The notes: a model not told the origin generated them from the sequence alone. A stretch of DNA of 64,000 bases from Jiangella muralis (GCF_001270745.1 NZ_LFXL01000040.1:17355-81354), one strand, 5' to 3'. Shown: positions 28,204 to 37,325, numbered from the stretch's first letter. Numbers and translations are program-made.

Positions 28204-29526
28204 ATGACCAGTTTCTCCCGGCGCACGGTGCTCAAAGGCACGGCGGCGTCGTTCGTGACAGTCGGTGCGGCCGGAGCCCTGGCCGCACCCGCCCGGGCGG
28301 CGGCGCCGTCGTCATACTCGATCGTCCACGGGACCACGCCGGGCGGCGTGCCGTACGGCCTGTGGGGCACCATCCCGTCGTCGCCCGCGCCCACGCTGGT
28401 CATCCTGTCCCTGACGATCGAGCAGGCGCTCACCACCAGCCACCTGCAGGCCGGGGCGATCCTGGTCGAGCCGCCGGCGAACTATCTCTGCGTGTCCATC
28501 GACCCGCCCTGTCACGGCACCCACCTGTATCCGGGCCGGTCGGAAGGGCTGCCGGGCTGGGCTGAGTTGGCGGCGGACGAGCACGACTTCGTCGCCGACT
28601 TCAACGCCAGGATGTCCGAGGTGCTCGACCACCTCATCGACGAGGACCTGGTCGACCCGGACCGCATCGCCGTCGCCGGGACCTCCCGCGGCGGCTTCCT
28701 GGCGCTGCGGTACGCCGCCTTCGACCCGCGGGTGGCCTGCGGCGTGGGGTACGCCCCGGTGACGGACCTGCGCCAGCTGCGGGAGTTCGAGATCGCCGCG
28801 TCGGTGCCGTTCGTCGACGAGCTGAGCCTGGGCGCGCACGTCGCACCGCTCACCGGGCGGCCGGTCTTCATCGTCATCGGCGACCGGGACGTCCGGGTCG
28901 GCACCGACGCCGCGATCGACGTCGCCCGGGCGCTGAGCGCGGCCGCGGTGACCGGGCTCCCCGTGGCCGACGTCGTGAACCCGTCGTTCGAGGACCTCGT
29001 CGGCGGCTGGCCGCAGCCGTGGACTCTGGACCCGCTGCCCAAGACGCAGACCGCCGGTCCCAGCACGGCGCAGGCGCACACCGGGACCCGCAGCCTGCGG
29101 GTCGAGAACGCGAGCGGCACCGCGGTCGGGGTGCGCACGCCACGGCTGCCGGCCGAGCCCGGCTCGCAGTACACCGCGACCAGCTGGGTGTACACCGAGT
29201 CCGGCGCGCCCGCCACGATGTTCCTGGAGTTCTTCAACGCGGCCGGCTCCCGCATCGCCAACCAGTTCGTCGCGCCGGCGGCCAGCAGTACCTGGGAAGA
29301 GACCTCCGTCAGCGCGGTCGCGCCGACCGGCACGGCCACGATGGACGTGCTGATCTACGGCGCCGTCGCCGCGGCGGGCGTCTCGTACCACGACGACGTC
29401 ACCCTGGCGCGCAGCGTGCCGAGCGAGGTGGCGCTGCACGTGCTCTCCGAGCCGCGCGGGCACACGACGCCCGTCGGTGCCGCCGAACTGTCCGCCACCT
29501 GGATCGACGGGATCGTGACCGCCTGA
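28204..29526 (+). CDS. Tat-exported alpha/beta-hydrolase split by a carbohydrate-binding module
   Basis: A 440-residue protein. A Tat signal (FSRRTVLKG) spans residues 1-35. The hydrolase core has the nucleophile elbow GTSRGG (Ser161) and an acid in IGDRDVRVG (Asp227 or Asp229). At about 257-402 a jelly-roll binding module interrupts it (VNPSFEDLVGGWPQPWTLD ... SYHDDVTL), close in sequence to those in the two propeller genes. The last strand and the likely catalytic His420 (SEPRGHTTP) come after the module. It is probably an esterase or deacylase acting outside the cell on a decorated glycan or glycoside. AAGGAGAA precedes the ATG, and the stop overlaps the next start. Confidence 0.82.
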   Translation: MTSFSRRTVLKGTAASFVTVGAAGALAAPARAAAPSSYSIVHGTTPGGVPYGLWGTIPSSPAPTLVILSLTIEQALTTSHLQAGAILVEPPANYLCVSIDPPCHGTHLYPGRSEGLPGWAELAADEHDFVADFNARMSEVLDHLIDEDLVDPDRIAVAGTSRGGFLALRYAAFDPRVACGVGYAPVTDLRQLREFEIAASVPFVDELSLGAHVAPLTGRPVFIVIGDRDVRVGTDAAIDVARALSAAAVTGLPVADVVNPSFEDLVGGWPQPWTLDPLPKTQTAGPSTAQAHTGTRSLRVENASGTAVGVRTPRLPAEPGSQYTATSWVYTESGAPATMFLEFFNAAGSRIANQFVAPAASSTWEETSVSAVAPTGTATMDVLIYGAVAAAGVSYHDDVTLARSVPSEVALHVLSEPRGHTTPVGAAELSATWIDGIVTA

Positions 29527-30455
29527 TGACCGACCCCGCGCGCGGCCCGCGCACCGTCCTCGCCGCCTGCTGCGTGCCGTGGGACGCCACCGGCGCCCTG
29601 GTGGAGCCGCTGTTCCGCGACAGCATCGCCGACCTGGCGGCGCACGGGCTGCGCGACCTGTACGTCTTCGGCACGGCCGGCGAGGGCTACGCGGTCGACG
29701 AGCAGCGGTTCGACCGGGTCGTGGACGTGTTCGCCGACGAGGCGCGGCGGCACGGCGTCGACCCGATGGTCGGGCTGATCAGCCCGTCGCTGCCGACGGT
29801 GATCGGCCGGATCGAGCGGTGCGTCGCCCGCGGGATCCGGTCGTTCCAGCTGTCGCTGCCGTCCTGGGGCGCGCTCAACGACGCCGAGCTGGCCGCGTTC
29901 TTCGCCGCGACCTGCGGACGCTTCCCGGAGGCGGCGTTCCTGCACTACAACCTGGGCCGGTCCGGCCGGATGCTCACCCCCGACGACTACGCGACGCTGG
30001 CCGCCGAGCACCCGAACCTGGTGGCCGTCAAGCACACCCGGGCCGACTACGCGACCGTGCACGGCCTGTTCGCCCGGGCGCCGCAGCTGCGGCACTTCTT
30101 CACCGAGGCCACGTACAGCTACGCGAGCCTGGTGGGCCCGGCCGGCTTCCTGGTGTCGATCGCGTCGGTGCGTCCCAGTCTGGCCCGCGCCTACTTCGAC
30201 GCCGGCGTCGCCCGCGACGCCACAGCGCTGATGGCGACCTGCGCCGAACTGCTCGACCTGAGCGCCGAGCTGCGCCGGGCGGTCGGGCCGGGCCCGCACA
30301 TGGACGGCGCGTTCGACAAGATCTTCGCCAAGGTGCGCGACCCGCGGTTCCCGCTCGCGCTGCTGCCGCCCTACCAGGGCGCCTCCGACGACGCCTACGA
30401 GGCGTTCCTGGCCGCGCTGCGTGACCGCCACCCCGGCTGGCTGGAGGCGGCATGA
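29526..30455 (+). CDS. DapA-family (class I) aldolase/lyase
   Basis: A 309-residue TIM-barrel protein of the dihydrodipicolinate synthase/N-acetylneuraminate lyase family. The Schiff-base Lys169 lies in LVAVKHTRAD and the proton-relay Tyr141 in FLHYNLG. The substrate-carboxylate motif, usually GTTGE, reads GTAGEG. Members cleave or build 2-keto acids, including 2-keto-3-deoxy sugar acids. The ATG overlaps the preceding stop (TGATG), and the 3' end overlaps the next gene by 4 bp. A role in splitting a 2-keto-3-deoxy acid fits the context but is not proven. Confidence 0.85.
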   Translation: MTDPARGPRTVLAACCVPWDATGALVEPLFRDSIADLAAHGLRDLYVFGTAGEGYAVDEQRFDRVVDVFADEARRHGVDPMVGLISPSLPTVIGRIERCVARGIRSFQLSLPSWGALNDAELAAFFAATCGRFPEAAFLHYNLGRSGRMLTPDDYATLAAEHPNLVAVKHTRADYATVHGLFARAPQLRHFFTEATYSYASLVGPAGFLVSIASVRPSLARAYFDAGVARDATALMATCAELLDLSAELRRAVGPGPHMDGAFDKIFAKVRDPRFPLALLPPYQGASDDAYEAFLAALRDRHPGWLEAA

Positions 30456-31450
30456 CGGCGCCGGCGACCATCGCGGTGTGGGCGGCGGCCTCGCCATTCC
30501 TGCCCGCCACCACCCGCACCCTCGACGAGGAGGCGGCGCCGTACCTGCTGCTGCCCGAGGCACTCGACGCCGCCGCCCTCGCCCGCGCCGCCGCGGCCGA
30601 GGCGCTGGTCGTCGGCGGCGACTGGGTCACGGCCGAGCTGCTCGGGTCGCTACCGCGGTTGCGCCTGGTCGTCCGAGGCGGCGTGGGGTTCGACAAGATC
30701 GACCTGCCGGCCGCGACCCGGCTCGGGATCATGGTCACCAACGTCGTCGACTACGGGACGAACGAGGTGGCCGACCACACGATGCTGCTGATGCTGGCCG
30801 CCATCCGCAGGCTCGGCCACTTCACCGCCGAGGCGCATGGGGGCTGGCGGGCCGTCCGGCACATCCCGGTCCCCCGGGTGCACGGCCGGCGGCTCGGCAT
30901 CATCGGGCTCGGCCGCATCGGCACCGCCGTGGCGCAGCGGGCCCGGGGGTTCGGCCTGGAGGTCGTCGCCCACGACCCGCTGATCGGCCCGGACGCCGTC
31001 GCCCGGCGCGGCGCGACCGCGGTCACCCTGGACGAGCTGCTGGCGACCAGCGACGTGATCAGCCTGCACACGCCGCTCACGCCGGAGACCTACCACCTCC
31101 TCGACCGCGCGGCCTTCGCCCGCATGCGACGGACGCCGGTGATCGTCAACACCGCCCGCGGCGGCCTGGTGGACACCCGGGCGCTGGTCGACGCGCTGGC
31201 CGCCGGGCTGGCCGGCGCCGCCGGGCTGGACGTCCTCGAGGGCGAGCCCGACGTCGCGGCGCACCGGTCGCTGCTCGGCCGCGACGACGTCGTCGTCACC
31301 CCCCATGTCGCCTGGTACTCCCAGGGCTCCGAGGAACAGCTCGGTCGCACCGCGGCGCGGCTGGCCCTCGACTTCGTCCGCCACGGCAGCCGGCCGCGGC
31401 TGCTCAACCCGGACGTCGCCGTCCGATCGATCGATGAGGTGACACCGTGA
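30452..31450 (+). CDS. D-isomer-specific 2-hydroxyacid dehydrogenase, second copy
   Basis: A 332-residue NAD-dependent dehydrogenase. It has the nucleotide motif GIIGLGRIGTAVAQRARGFG, catalytic Arg in VNTARGGLVD, Glu in LDVLEGEP and His in VVTPHVAW. All catalytic residues are intact and the length is typical of the C-terminal-binding-protein-like branch. It overlaps both neighbours by 4 bp, so translation is coupled within the rightward operon. It probably interconverts a 2-keto acid and D-2-hydroxyacid, linking to the FAD enzyme of the divergent operon. Confidence 0.88.
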   Translation: MTAPATIAVWAAASPFLPATTRTLDEEAAPYLLLPEALDAAALARAAAAEALVVGGDWVTAELLGSLPRLRLVVRGGVGFDKIDLPAATRLGIMVTNVVDYGTNEVADHTMLLMLAAIRRLGHFTAEAHGGWRAVRHIPVPRVHGRRLGIIGLGRIGTAVAQRARGFGLEVVAHDPLIGPDAVARRGATAVTLDELLATSDVISLHTPLTPETYHLLDRAAFARMRRTPVIVNTARGGLVDTRALVDALAAGLAGAAGLDVLEGEPDVAAHRSLLGRDDVVVTPHVAWYSQGSEEQLGRTAARLALDFVRHGSRPRLLNPDVAVRSIDEVTP

Positions 31451-32676
31451 CCGACCTGTCCGACGCACTGCCCGCCTTTCCGATGACGCGGCCGACGCCG
31501 TTCGACCCTCCACCCGGCTACGCCGCCGTGCGCGACGCCGGCGGGCTGGCCCGGGTGCGGCTGTGGGACGGCCGCACCGCGTGGCTGGTCACGAACTACG
31601 AGCAGGTGCGCTCGCTGCTCGGCGACCCGCGGATCAGCGTGGACCGCCGTCGTGAGGGGTTCCCGTTCCCGACGCCCGGACGGGAGGCGCTGGAGCGATC
31701 CGGCAAGACGACGTTCGTCGGCATGGACCCGCCCGACCACACCCGGCTGCGCCGCGTCTTCACCAAGTACTTCGCGGTCAAGCGGATCGAGGCGCTCCGT
31801 CCCGTGGTCCAGCGGATCGTCGACGATCTCGTCACCGACCTCCTCGCCGCCGGGCCGCCGGCCGACTTCGTCGCCGCGCTGGCCGGCGAGGTGCCGGCCC
31901 GGACCATCTGCCACGTCCTGGGCATGCCGCTGGCCGACCGGGCGCGGTTCCAGGCTCTCGACCACGAACGGAACACCCTCACCACGTCGCCCGAGAACGT
32001 GATCCGGGCGACGAACGAGATGCTCGCCTACGCCGACGAGCTGATCACCCGGAAGCAGCGGGAGCCGGCCGACGACCTGGTCAGCAGGCTGGTGGCCGAC
32101 CAGCTCGGCGGCGACACGATCAGCCGGGAGGAGCTGGTCGCGGCGGTGCGGCTGCTCATCACCGCGGGCCACGAGACGACGACGAACATGATCGGGCTCG
32201 GCATCGCGACGCTGCTGCGCCATCCCGAGCAGCTGCGCGAGCTGCGGGCCGACCCGTCGCTGGTGCCGGCGGCCGTGGAGGAGCTGCTGCGCTACATCAG
32301 CATCTTCCACATCTCGCCCACCCGTGTGGTCGTCGAGCCGATCGACATCGCCGGACAGCGGCTCGAGGCCGGCGATGGGGGGATCGCCGCGGTCGCCGGC
32401 GCCAACCGCGACGACGCCGCGTTCCCGGACGCCGCGACGTTCGACCTCCATCGCGAGGCCCGGCACCACGTCGCCTTCGGCTACGGGGTGCACCAGTGCC
32501 TCGGCCAGCCGCTGGCCCGGGTCGAGCTGCAGACCGTCGTCGAGACGCTGGGCCGGCGCATCCCGTCGCTGCGGTTCGCCGGCGACCCGGATGCGCTGGA
32601 GATCAGGGAATACGCCTTCCTGAGCCTGGCGGCACTGCCGCTCACCTGGGACGCGGCCGAAGGGGAGGGCCGATGA
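31447..32676 (+). CDS. Cytochrome P450 monooxygenase
   Basis: A 409-residue class I bacterial P450. The heme-thiolate loop FGYGVHQCLG has Cys351. The oxygen-activating I-helix motif is AGHETT at 240-245. The K-helix ExxR is present (EELLR). The GTG start overlaps the preceding gene by 4 bp. Its dedicated ferredoxin and reductase follow immediately, each with a 4-bp overlap, so a full electron chain is encoded. In a catabolic operon it could hydroxylate or O-demethylate the substrate. This recalls P450 demethylation of 6-O-methylgalactose in marine porphyran users, cited only as an analogy. Confidence 0.93.
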   Translation: MTDLSDALPAFPMTRPTPFDPPPGYAAVRDAGGLARVRLWDGRTAWLVTNYEQVRSLLGDPRISVDRRREGFPFPTPGREALERSGKTTFVGMDPPDHTRLRRVFTKYFAVKRIEALRPVVQRIVDDLVTDLLAAGPPADFVAALAGEVPARTICHVLGMPLADRARFQALDHERNTLTTSPENVIRATNEMLAYADELITRKQREPADDLVSRLVADQLGGDTISREELVAAVRLLITAGHETTTNMIGLGIATLLRHPEQLRELRADPSLVPAAVEELLRYISIFHISPTRVVVEPIDIAGQRLEAGDGGIAAVAGANRDDAAFPDAATFDLHREARHHVAFGYGVHQCLGQPLARVELQTVVETLGRRIPSLRFAGDPDALEIREYAFLSLAALPLTWDAAEGEGR

Positions 32677-32867
32677 GGATCGTCGTGGAGATCGACCAGT
32701 GCGTCGGCGGCGGGCAGTGCGTCATGGCCGCACCGGACGTGTTCGACCAGGACGACGACGGGCTGGTGGTCGTGCTGGACGGCGACCCGGCGCCCGGGCT
32801 GGCCGACGACATCCGGCTGGCGGCCCGGCTCTGCCCCGCCCGGGCGATCGTCGTGGATGACACGTGA
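32673..32867 (+). CDS. [3Fe-4S]-type ferredoxin for the P450
   Basis: A 64-residue ferredoxin with cysteines at 10, 16 and 54 (CVGGGQC and LCP). The second cysteine of the classical CxxCxxC is Gly13, the usual pattern in 3Fe-4S ferredoxins serving actinobacterial P450s. It is acidic. Its ATG overlaps the P450 stop and its end overlaps the reductase gene. Confidence 0.93.
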   Translation: MRIVVEIDQCVGGGQCVMAAPDVFDQDDDGLVVVLDGDPAPGLADDIRLAARLCPARAIVVDDT

Positions 32868-34054
32868 CCACCGCGGTCCGCCGCGTGGTCGTCGTCGGCG
32901 CCGGCGCCGCCGGGCTGACCGCCGCGGAGTCGCTGCGGGCCGACGGGTTCGACGGCGACCTCACGCTGGTCGGCGCGGAAGCGCACCCACCCTACGACCG
33001 GCCGCCGCTGTCGAAGCAGCTCCTGGCCGGCACGTGGGAGCCGGCCCGGCTCGAGCTGCTGGCCGGGCACCGGTACGACGAGCTGCGGATCACTCGCCGG
33101 CTGGGCGCGCCGGCGACCGCGGCCGACCTGGCCCGCCGGACGGTGCGGGTGAACGGCGACGAACTGCCGTACGACGCGCTGCTGATCGCCACCGGCGTCC
33201 GGCCCCGGACGCTGCCGGGCGCCGCCCGGCTGCGCGGCGTCCACGTCCTGCGGACCATCGACGACGCCGCCGCGTTCCAGGCCGCCGCGCTGGCGGCCGG
33301 CCGGGTGGTCGTCGTCGGGGCCGGTTTCCTCGGCGCCGAGGTGGCGGCGACGCTGCGCGGGCTGGGCGTCGCGGTCACGCTGGTCGACCCGCGGCCCGGC
33401 CCGCTGGTGCGCCAGCTCGGCCCGGCCGTGTCGGGGCTCGTCGCGGACCTGCACGCCGAGCACGGCGTGGACCTGCGGACGGGCATCACGGTCGAGGGTC
33501 TGACCAGCGACGACGGCCGCGTCACCGGTGTCAGGCTGGGCGACGGGACCGTGCTGGCCACGAGCTGCGTGCTGGTGGCCGTCGGCTGCCTGCCGGTGAC
33601 CGACTGGCTGGCCGGCAGCGGGCTGGACCTCGCCGACGGCGTGAGCTGCGACGCGTCGTGCCGGGCGGCCCCCGGCGTGTTCGCCGCCGGCGACGTCGCC
33701 CGGTGGTTCCACCCGGAACTGGGCGAGAGCATCCGGGTCGAGCACCGCACCAACGCCACCGAGCAGGCGATGGCAGCGGCGCGGGGAGTGCTCGGCGGCG
33801 ACGAGCCGTACCGGCCGGTCCCGTACTTCTGGAGCGACCAGTACGACACCAAGATCCAGGCGTACGGGCGCTTGGCCGGGGCGGACCGGTTCGCCGTGGC
33901 CAGCGGCTCGCCGGAGGAGCGGCGGTTCGTCGCCCTCTACGGGCGTGGCGAGCGCGTGACCGGCGTGCTCGGCTGGCGCTCGCCGCGCGAGCTGCTGCGG
34001 GCCAGGGCGCTGGTGGCCGAGGCCGTGCCCTGGCGTGACGCGGCCCCGGCCTGA
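32864..34054 (+). CDS. FAD-dependent ferredoxin reductase
   Basis: A 396-residue flavoprotein of the rhodocoxin/putidaredoxin reductase type. The FAD-binding motif is VVVVGAGAAGLTAAESLR at the N-terminus. The NAD-binding motif is VVVVGAGFLGAEVA, and the second FAD motif is GVFAAGDVARW. It carries NADH electrons to the preceding ferredoxin and P450. It is the last gene of the rightward operon, and the convergent amidohydrolase ends 5 bp beyond its stop, leaving no room for a separate terminator. Confidence 0.92.
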   Translation: MTTAVRRVVVVGAGAAGLTAAESLRADGFDGDLTLVGAEAHPPYDRPPLSKQLLAGTWEPARLELLAGHRYDELRITRRLGAPATAADLARRTVRVNGDELPYDALLIATGVRPRTLPGAARLRGVHVLRTIDDAAAFQAAALAAGRVVVVGAGFLGAEVAATLRGLGVAVTLVDPRPGPLVRQLGPAVSGLVADLHAEHGVDLRTGITVEGLTSDDGRVTGVRLGDGTVLATSCVLVAVGCLPVTDWLAGSGLDLADGVSCDASCRAAPGVFAAGDVARWFHPELGESIRVEHRTNATEQAMAAARGVLGGDEPYRPVPYFWSDQYDTKIQAYGRLAGADRFAVASGSPEERRFVALYGRGERVTGVLGWRSPRELLRARALVAEAVPWRDAAPA

Positions 34055-34059
34055 GGTCG

Positions 34060-34890
34060 TCAGGGCGCCTCGAGCCCCAGCAGCGCCAGGCTGTCGCGGT
34101 GGAGGATGCTCTCGATCGTCTCGGGCTCGATCTGCGGGAACGGCGACCAGTCGCGCGCCGCCATCGCCCGCAGCCCGTCGATGCCCTGCCGCGGGGTCCA
34201 GATGGGGTAGTCCGAGCCGAACACCAGCTTGTCGAGGACGCCCCACTCCTGGGCCCGGACGATCGCCTGGTAGCCCTCCATCGTGCGCAGCCACATCGCC
34301 GACACGTCCGCGTACACGTGGGCGTGCTTGCGCAGCACGATGACGCACTCGCGCTGCCACGGATGCGACATGTGCGCCAGCACCATCCGCACGTCCGGGT
34401 GCCGGCGGGCCAGCCCGTCGTAGACTAGCGGGTGGCTCAGCTCCAGGATCGCGTCGGGCGACGCGCTGGTGCCGGTGTGGATGAGCAACGGCACGCCGAG
34501 CCGGGCCACCTCGCGGAAGAACGGGTCGTGCTTCGGCTCGCGCACGTCGAAGCCGGCCAGGATCGGGTAGAGCTTCACCCCTTTGAGGCCGCGCGCCAGG
34601 CCGTCCTCCAGCTGGTCCATGACGTCGTCGTCGGACAGGTCCAGCGCCATGTAGCCGATCGTGGGGACCGTCGTCTGCCGGACGAAATCCTCGATGTACG
34701 CGTTCGGCGTGGCGACGCCGAGCCGGGTGGCGCGCAGGCCGACGACGATCGAGACGTCGACGTCCTTCATCGCCTCGTCGTACGTGTCCGGCGGGTTCTC
34801 CGGCCGGCCGCCGTAGATCCGCGCCCGGTCCTTCTCGTATCGGCCGTGGTGGGCCGAGGTGTTGCAGTGGGTGTGCACGTCGACGATCAA
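34060..34890 (-). CDS. Amidohydrolase-2 family metal-dependent hydrolase, paralogue 1
   Basis: A 276-residue TIM-barrel hydrolase. It has the HxH metal motif at the start (VDVHTHC), GVKLYP, then LIHTGTS, LAHMSHPWQ and the catalytic Asp in FGSDYPIW. The family includes sugar lactonases and aryl-acid decarboxylases. The start is a TTG at 34890 with AGGAG 5 bases upstream, overlapping the propeller gene stop. It is closely similar to the protein encoded at 51892-52728 (shared RATxxGVATPNxY, ARGLxGxKLYP and RAQEWGVxDKL). In this setting a lactonase role is attractive but unproven. Confidence 0.85.
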   Translation of the reverse strand: MIVDVHTHCNTSAHHGRYEKDRARIYGGRPENPPDTYDEAMKDVDVSIVVGLRATRLGVATPNAYIEDFVRQTTVPTIGYMALDLSDDDVMDQLEDGLARGLKGVKLYPILAGFDVREPKHDPFFREVARLGVPLLIHTGTSASPDAILELSHPLVYDGLARRHPDVRMVLAHMSHPWQRECVIVLRKHAHVYADVSAMWLRTMEGYQAIVRAQEWGVLDKLVFGSDYPIWTPRQGIDGLRAMAARDWSPFPQIEPETIESILHRDSLALLGLEAP

Positions 34891-37088
34891 CGGGTCTCCT
34901 CGGAGTGGGTACGGCCGACGTCGGAACGGGCGGCGGCGACGCGGACCGACCGCGCCTCGTCGCGGGTGAGCAGGCCGGTGGCGCGCCAGCGCTCGGCGAC
35001 CTCGTGGACGGTGCGGACGAACTGGCCGTGGTCGCGGAACGGAGCGTGCGACCACACCTCCTCGACCAGCGTCCGGTCGCCGGCTCCGGCCCGGTTCTCC
35101 ACGCCGGAGTCGCTGCCGCCGAAGGCGATCGTCGCGCCGTCGGCGACGGTGAACGAGTACAGGTCGCCGCCGGTGAGGTGGAACCGGATCCTGACCGGCT
35201 GGTCGCCGATCGCGGCGAAGTCGGCGCCGTCCCAGGTCAGCTCGGCGGCCAGCTGGTCGCCGGTGACGGGGTTCGACGCGGCCAGGCCGAAGCCGGGCAG
35301 CGGGTCGCCGGCGGCGTCGAGCAGCTCCGCCCGCAGCGACCCGCCGGTGCCGAGGACGGCGTTGACGACCAGCGAGTCGCCGGAGACCTCCAGCTCTCTT
35401 GTCGTCAGCGTGCCGGTCTCGGCGCCGGCGCGCATCGAGACCCAGCCGTCCTTGCGCCAGGTGACCTTGCCGATGGCGGCCTTGCGCTCGCCGCCCGGGA
35501 TCGCGTGGGTGCCGTCCCAGCCGCCGTAGTACGTCGACACCTCAGTGTCGGTGACGATCAGGTCGCTGCTGGTGATGACCATGCTGTCGTCCCAGCTGCC
35601 GTCAGGGCCGCGGAGGAACACGTTGGACCGGTCCGGACGGTGCCAGTGTCGAAGGTCACGGGATGCGGCGATCTGGACGTCGGTGGTGCCGTCGGCGCCG
35701 CCGCCGGTGCCGCCGGGGTCGTCGTGGGCGGTGATCTCGAACATCCACGGGAACCCGATGTAGTCGTTGCCGTACGGCAACGCCGGCACCGCGTAGGTCT
35801 GGGCTTCCAGCGCCCCGTGGGAGACGGCGATGGTCTGGTCTAGCTCATCCGCTGCCAGCGCGTACTCCGGGTAGGTCCAGTGCACGAAATCGGTGCTGGT
35901 GGACAGGAAGAAGGCGCGCACGCCGTAGATCTGCTTGGTCAGGGCGATGAAGTGGCCCTTCTCCTGGTCGTAGCTGACGGTGACGACGTCGGCTCCGGGG
36001 ATGGCGGGGGCGACCGGCGACGGGGTCCAGACAAAGCCATCCGGGGAGAAGAACGCTCGGTAGGTGCGCGTCGAGCCCGACCACACCAGGGTGAGCATCT
36101 TGTAGCGGCGATTCGGGTCGGCGTCGTCCGGGTCGTAGACCACCCCTCCACCGCCCGCGGGCGCGAGCACGATGTTGTTGGCCTTGGAGCCCTGGTAGTC
36201 GACCAGGCCGAGGTCCGGCTTCTCCCACGTGGTGCCGTCGTCGCTCTCGGCGTAGAGAATCCGCCAGCCAGCGTTGATTCCGACGTAGTACATCCGGTAC
36301 TTGCCGTACGACGGGTCCCAGAACACCGACCCCATGATCTGCGTCATGACACCCTCCCACGGCTCGGTGGGGGTCAGCACCGGACCCGTCTTGGTGCCGG
36401 GGTGCACGACGCGCTCCAGGTCGGTCGACTCGATCCGGTAGTCGTCGATGAACAGCTCCTGCTGCACGCCGAGCACCGGATCGTACGATTCGGGCTCCTC
36501 CTCGACCAGGTGCATGTCATCGACCAGCGTCGTGCCGCCGGCGGCGGAGTTCGCCCGGACCATGATGACCACGTCGGTGGCGTACGGCGGCGCGGCGAGC
36601 GGCAGGCGCAGGTCCTGCCAACCCGTCCCGGTGACCTGGATCTGCCGGTCGGTCATCCGGGTGCCGTCGGCCTTGCGGTAGTAGATCATCAGCGACGCCG
36701 AGGTGCCGGCCTCGAGCTCGAGCCGGCCGGTGATGTAGAGCCGCTGCTCCTGCACGACCGGCGTCGCGCTGCTGACCGCCGTCACCGTGCTGCCGGCCGG
36801 TTGGACGACCCGCAGGCTCTGCTCGCCGGTCGAGGCGTCGGCGTCGGTGACGAGGGCGGAGCCGCCGGTCCCGGTGGTGCTGACGGTCCAGCCGGCCGGC
36901 GCGGTGCCGGGGGCGGAGTCCTCGAAGGACGGGTTGACGATCGGATGCTGCGTCTCGCCGGCCGGGGCGGCCTGGGCAGCCGGGGCGGCCGGGGCGGCCG
37001 GCTGGGCGGAGCCGCCGGGCACGACTCCCAGGAGCAGCGGGGCGGCCGCGAACAGCGCGATGCCTCGTCGACGGTGTCGAAGTCTCAT
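34887..37088 (-). CDS. Secreted beta-propeller glycosidase-like protein with N-terminal carbohydrate-binding module
   Basis: A 733-residue exported protein with a Sec signal (MRLRHRRRG, hydrophobic core, cleavage near GGSAQPA) and an Ala/Pro linker. A jelly-roll module follows (about 45-190, NPSFEDSAPGTAPAGW), then a propeller (FIDDYRIE, MYYVGINAGW, YAESDDGTTWEKPDLGLV, GSKANNIV). The C-terminal beta-sandwich ends in a charged helix. The propeller is homologous to the two Tat-exported proteins, but here the binding module is at the front and the blade that is interrupted in those proteins is continuous. GGTGGAGA precedes the ATG, and a GTG at 37103 is an alternative. It is first in a two-gene operon. 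Confidence 0.8.
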   Translation of the reverse strand: MRLRHRRRGIALFAAAPLLLGVVPGGSAQPAAPAAPAAQAAPAGETQHPIVNPSFEDSAPGTAPAGWTVSTTGTGGSALVTDADASTGEQSLRVVQPAGSTVTAVSSATPVVQEQRLYITGRLELEAGTSASLMIYYRKADGTRMTDRQIQVTGTGWQDLRLPLAAPPYATDVVIMVRANSAAGGTTLVDDMHLVEEEPESYDPVLGVQQELFIDDYRIESTDLERVVHPGTKTGPVLTPTEPWEGVMTQIMGSVFWDPSYGKYRMYYVGINAGWRILYAESDDGTTWEKPDLGLVDYQGSKANNIVLAPAGGGGVVYDPDDADPNRRYKMLTLVWSGSTRTYRAFFSPDGFVWTPSPVAPAIPGADVVTVSYDQEKGHFIALTKQIYGVRAFFLSTSTDFVHWTYPEYALAADELDQTIAVSHGALEAQTYAVPALPYGNDYIGFPWMFEITAHDDPGGTGGGADGTTDVQIAASRDLRHWHRPDRSNVFLRGPDGSWDDSMVITSSDLIVTDTEVSTYYGGWDGTHAIPGGERKAAIGKVTWRKDGWVSMRAGAETGTLTTRELEVSGDSLVVNAVLGTGGSLRAELLDAAGDPLPGFGLAASNPVTGDQLAAELTWDGADFAAIGDQPVRIRFHLTGGDLYSFTVADGATIAFGGSDSGVENRAGAGDRTLVEEVWSHAPFRDHGQFVRTVHEVAERWRATGLLTRDEARSVRVAAARSDVGRTHSEETR

Positions 37089-37135
37089 CGGTCTCCACCT
37101 CACGATCGTGCGGGCTGGGGACTGCGTGACCCATG

Positions 37136-37162
37136 ACTATATGGAATCTGATGCCATGTCAA
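37136..37162 (-). promoter_or_regulatory. Promoter with embedded IclR-type operator for the propeller/amidohydrolase operon
   Basis: On the minus strand, TTGACA (37157-37162), a 15-bp palindrome TGGCATCAGATTCCA (37142-37156) and TATAGT (37136-37141) are contiguous. The divergently transcribed IclR gene begins about 165 bp away. This is the best-conserved copy of the island promoter type. Confidence 0.8.
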
Positions 37163-37325
37163 CGGCCGCCGCTTGCCCGCCGTGCTCGCCCCGGAATAGT
37201 CGGCCGTACCGCCCTTGTCCAGCGGTGATCGGTTGCGGTGTTAGTCTGCGCTCAAGGTTCGGGAGTGGTGTCGGTGCCGCTCGTGAACGTCGATACGTGA
37301 AAAGAGCTTCCACAAGGAGGTGCGC

